The notes below the pieces were generated by a model. The model did no database searches, was not told the origin of the DNA, and was given only the letters and a program-made list of their open reading frames with translations. This document shows positions 14,250 to 14,473 of a DNA stretch of 14,473 bases, one piece after another (positions within the stretch are counted from its first letter, which is position 1; each line of letters starts with the position of its first letter). The translations under genes were made by a program, and so were the position numbers. Source of the stretch: Acidobacteriota bacterium (GTDB taxonomy: Bacteria; Acidobacteriota; Terriglobia; Acidiferrales; UBA7541). The DNA lies in NCBI GenBank assembly GCA_003224195.1, contig QHYP01000117.1, positions 6,904-21,376 on the forward strand, given 5' to 3'.

Positions 14250-14473
14250 GTTGCTTCCTTTTCTGCCGCATCGCGCATCGCCTCGTCCACCTCATGCATC
14301 GCATCCAGCATCAAATCGGTGGCCGACCGCAGCACAGTTCGTTGCGGGGACGTTGACCCGTATACGAACTTATAGACCCCTGAACCCGATTGGTGACAGT
14401 TTTTCAGGATCTGAATCACGGCTTCGTCGCCAAAGAGCGATCCGCATTCTGCGTGTGTGATCCCGCCCGCATC
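14246..14473 (-). CDS. PATAN/DUF4388 domain protein, C-terminal part (partial)
   Basis: The 75 C-terminal residues of a gene that enters from the right edge. The reading GITHAECGSLFGDEAVIQIL, then YKFVYG, PQRTVLRSATDLMLDAMHEVDE, matches the end of the PATAN (DUF4388) domain: a G-x-I-x-H-A turn, G-D/E-E-A helix, an aromatic F/Y-x-F strand, and a final helix ending in Asp-Glu. These domains occur in signalling proteins of myxobacteria, cyanobacteria (PatA) and Acidobacteriota, often with receiver domains or small-GTPase systems for motility or polarity. The start and any other domains are beyond the window. Its TGA (14246-14248) overlaps the ATG of the receiver gene. Confidence 0.8.
   Translation of the reverse strand, partial: DAGGITHAECGSLFGDEAVIQILKNCHQSGSGVYKFVYGSTSPQRTVLRSATDLMLDAMHEVDEAMRDAAEKEAT

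Noticed and set aside
1..14473. Search for CRISPR arrays, insertion sequences, tRNA genes, toxin-antitoxin or defence islands
   Set aside because: No direct-repeat arrays, transposase frames, terminal repeats or cloverleaf-like segments were seen by eye; genes are metabolic and signalling housekeeping types.

Overview
The window reads as chromosomal, roughly 58-60% GC by eye, from a bacterium that I would place in the Acidobacteriota. The basis is gene content and the look of the proteins: an RskA-type anti-sigma domain, a SxxW-type amidase preceded by a small Tat protein, and a PATAN/DUF4388 protein next to a receiver-coiled-coil protein. That placement is inference. I see no mobile elements, CRISPR arrays, rRNA or tRNA. 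Most of the window is an ordinary but unusually complete tetrapyrrole biosynthesis locus, and I found no convincing unknown defence or mobile system.

Layout. Positions 3-524 (+) hold the 3' part of an acyl-CoA thioesterase gene that enters from the left edge. It converges on a minus-strand cluster that reads leftward from about 5040: hemE, hemN, hemG (HemY type) and a short membrane-anchored RskA-domain protein. A 166-bp divergent intergenic region (5041-5206) carries a TATAAT box and two hairpins. From 5207 to 11357 a plus-strand operon reads hemX-like (CcsA family), hemA, hemC, hemD, hemB, hemL. The two arms encode the C5 pathway from glutamyl-tRNA to protoporphyrin IX: HemA and HemL make 5-aminolevulinate, HemB, HemC, HemD and HemE take it to coproporphyrinogen III, and HemN and HemG finish protoporphyrin. 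Only ferrochelatase (HemH) is missing from the window. Genes are tightly packed, with overlapping stop/start codons (GTGA, ATGA, TTGA) and frequent GTG starts, which suggests translational coupling.

To the right of the heme locus, a minus-strand pair encodes a small Tat-signal protein (12856-13287) and an amidase (11423-12844). The amidase reading frame is broken near 11630-11645: conserved C-terminal amidase sequence continues in the +1 frame to a stop at 11458. At the right edge, another minus-strand pair encodes the end of a PATAN/DUF4388 protein (14246-14473) and a receiver-domain protein with a Pro/Ala-rich linker and a C-terminal coiled coil (13440-14249), joined by an ATGA overlap.

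No stretch longer than about 170 bases lacks a gene. The main points for a second look are the frameshifted amidase and its Tat partner, the RskA-domain protein without a zinc anti-sigma domain at the tail of a heme operon, the structured divergent control region, and the PATAN/receiver pair.
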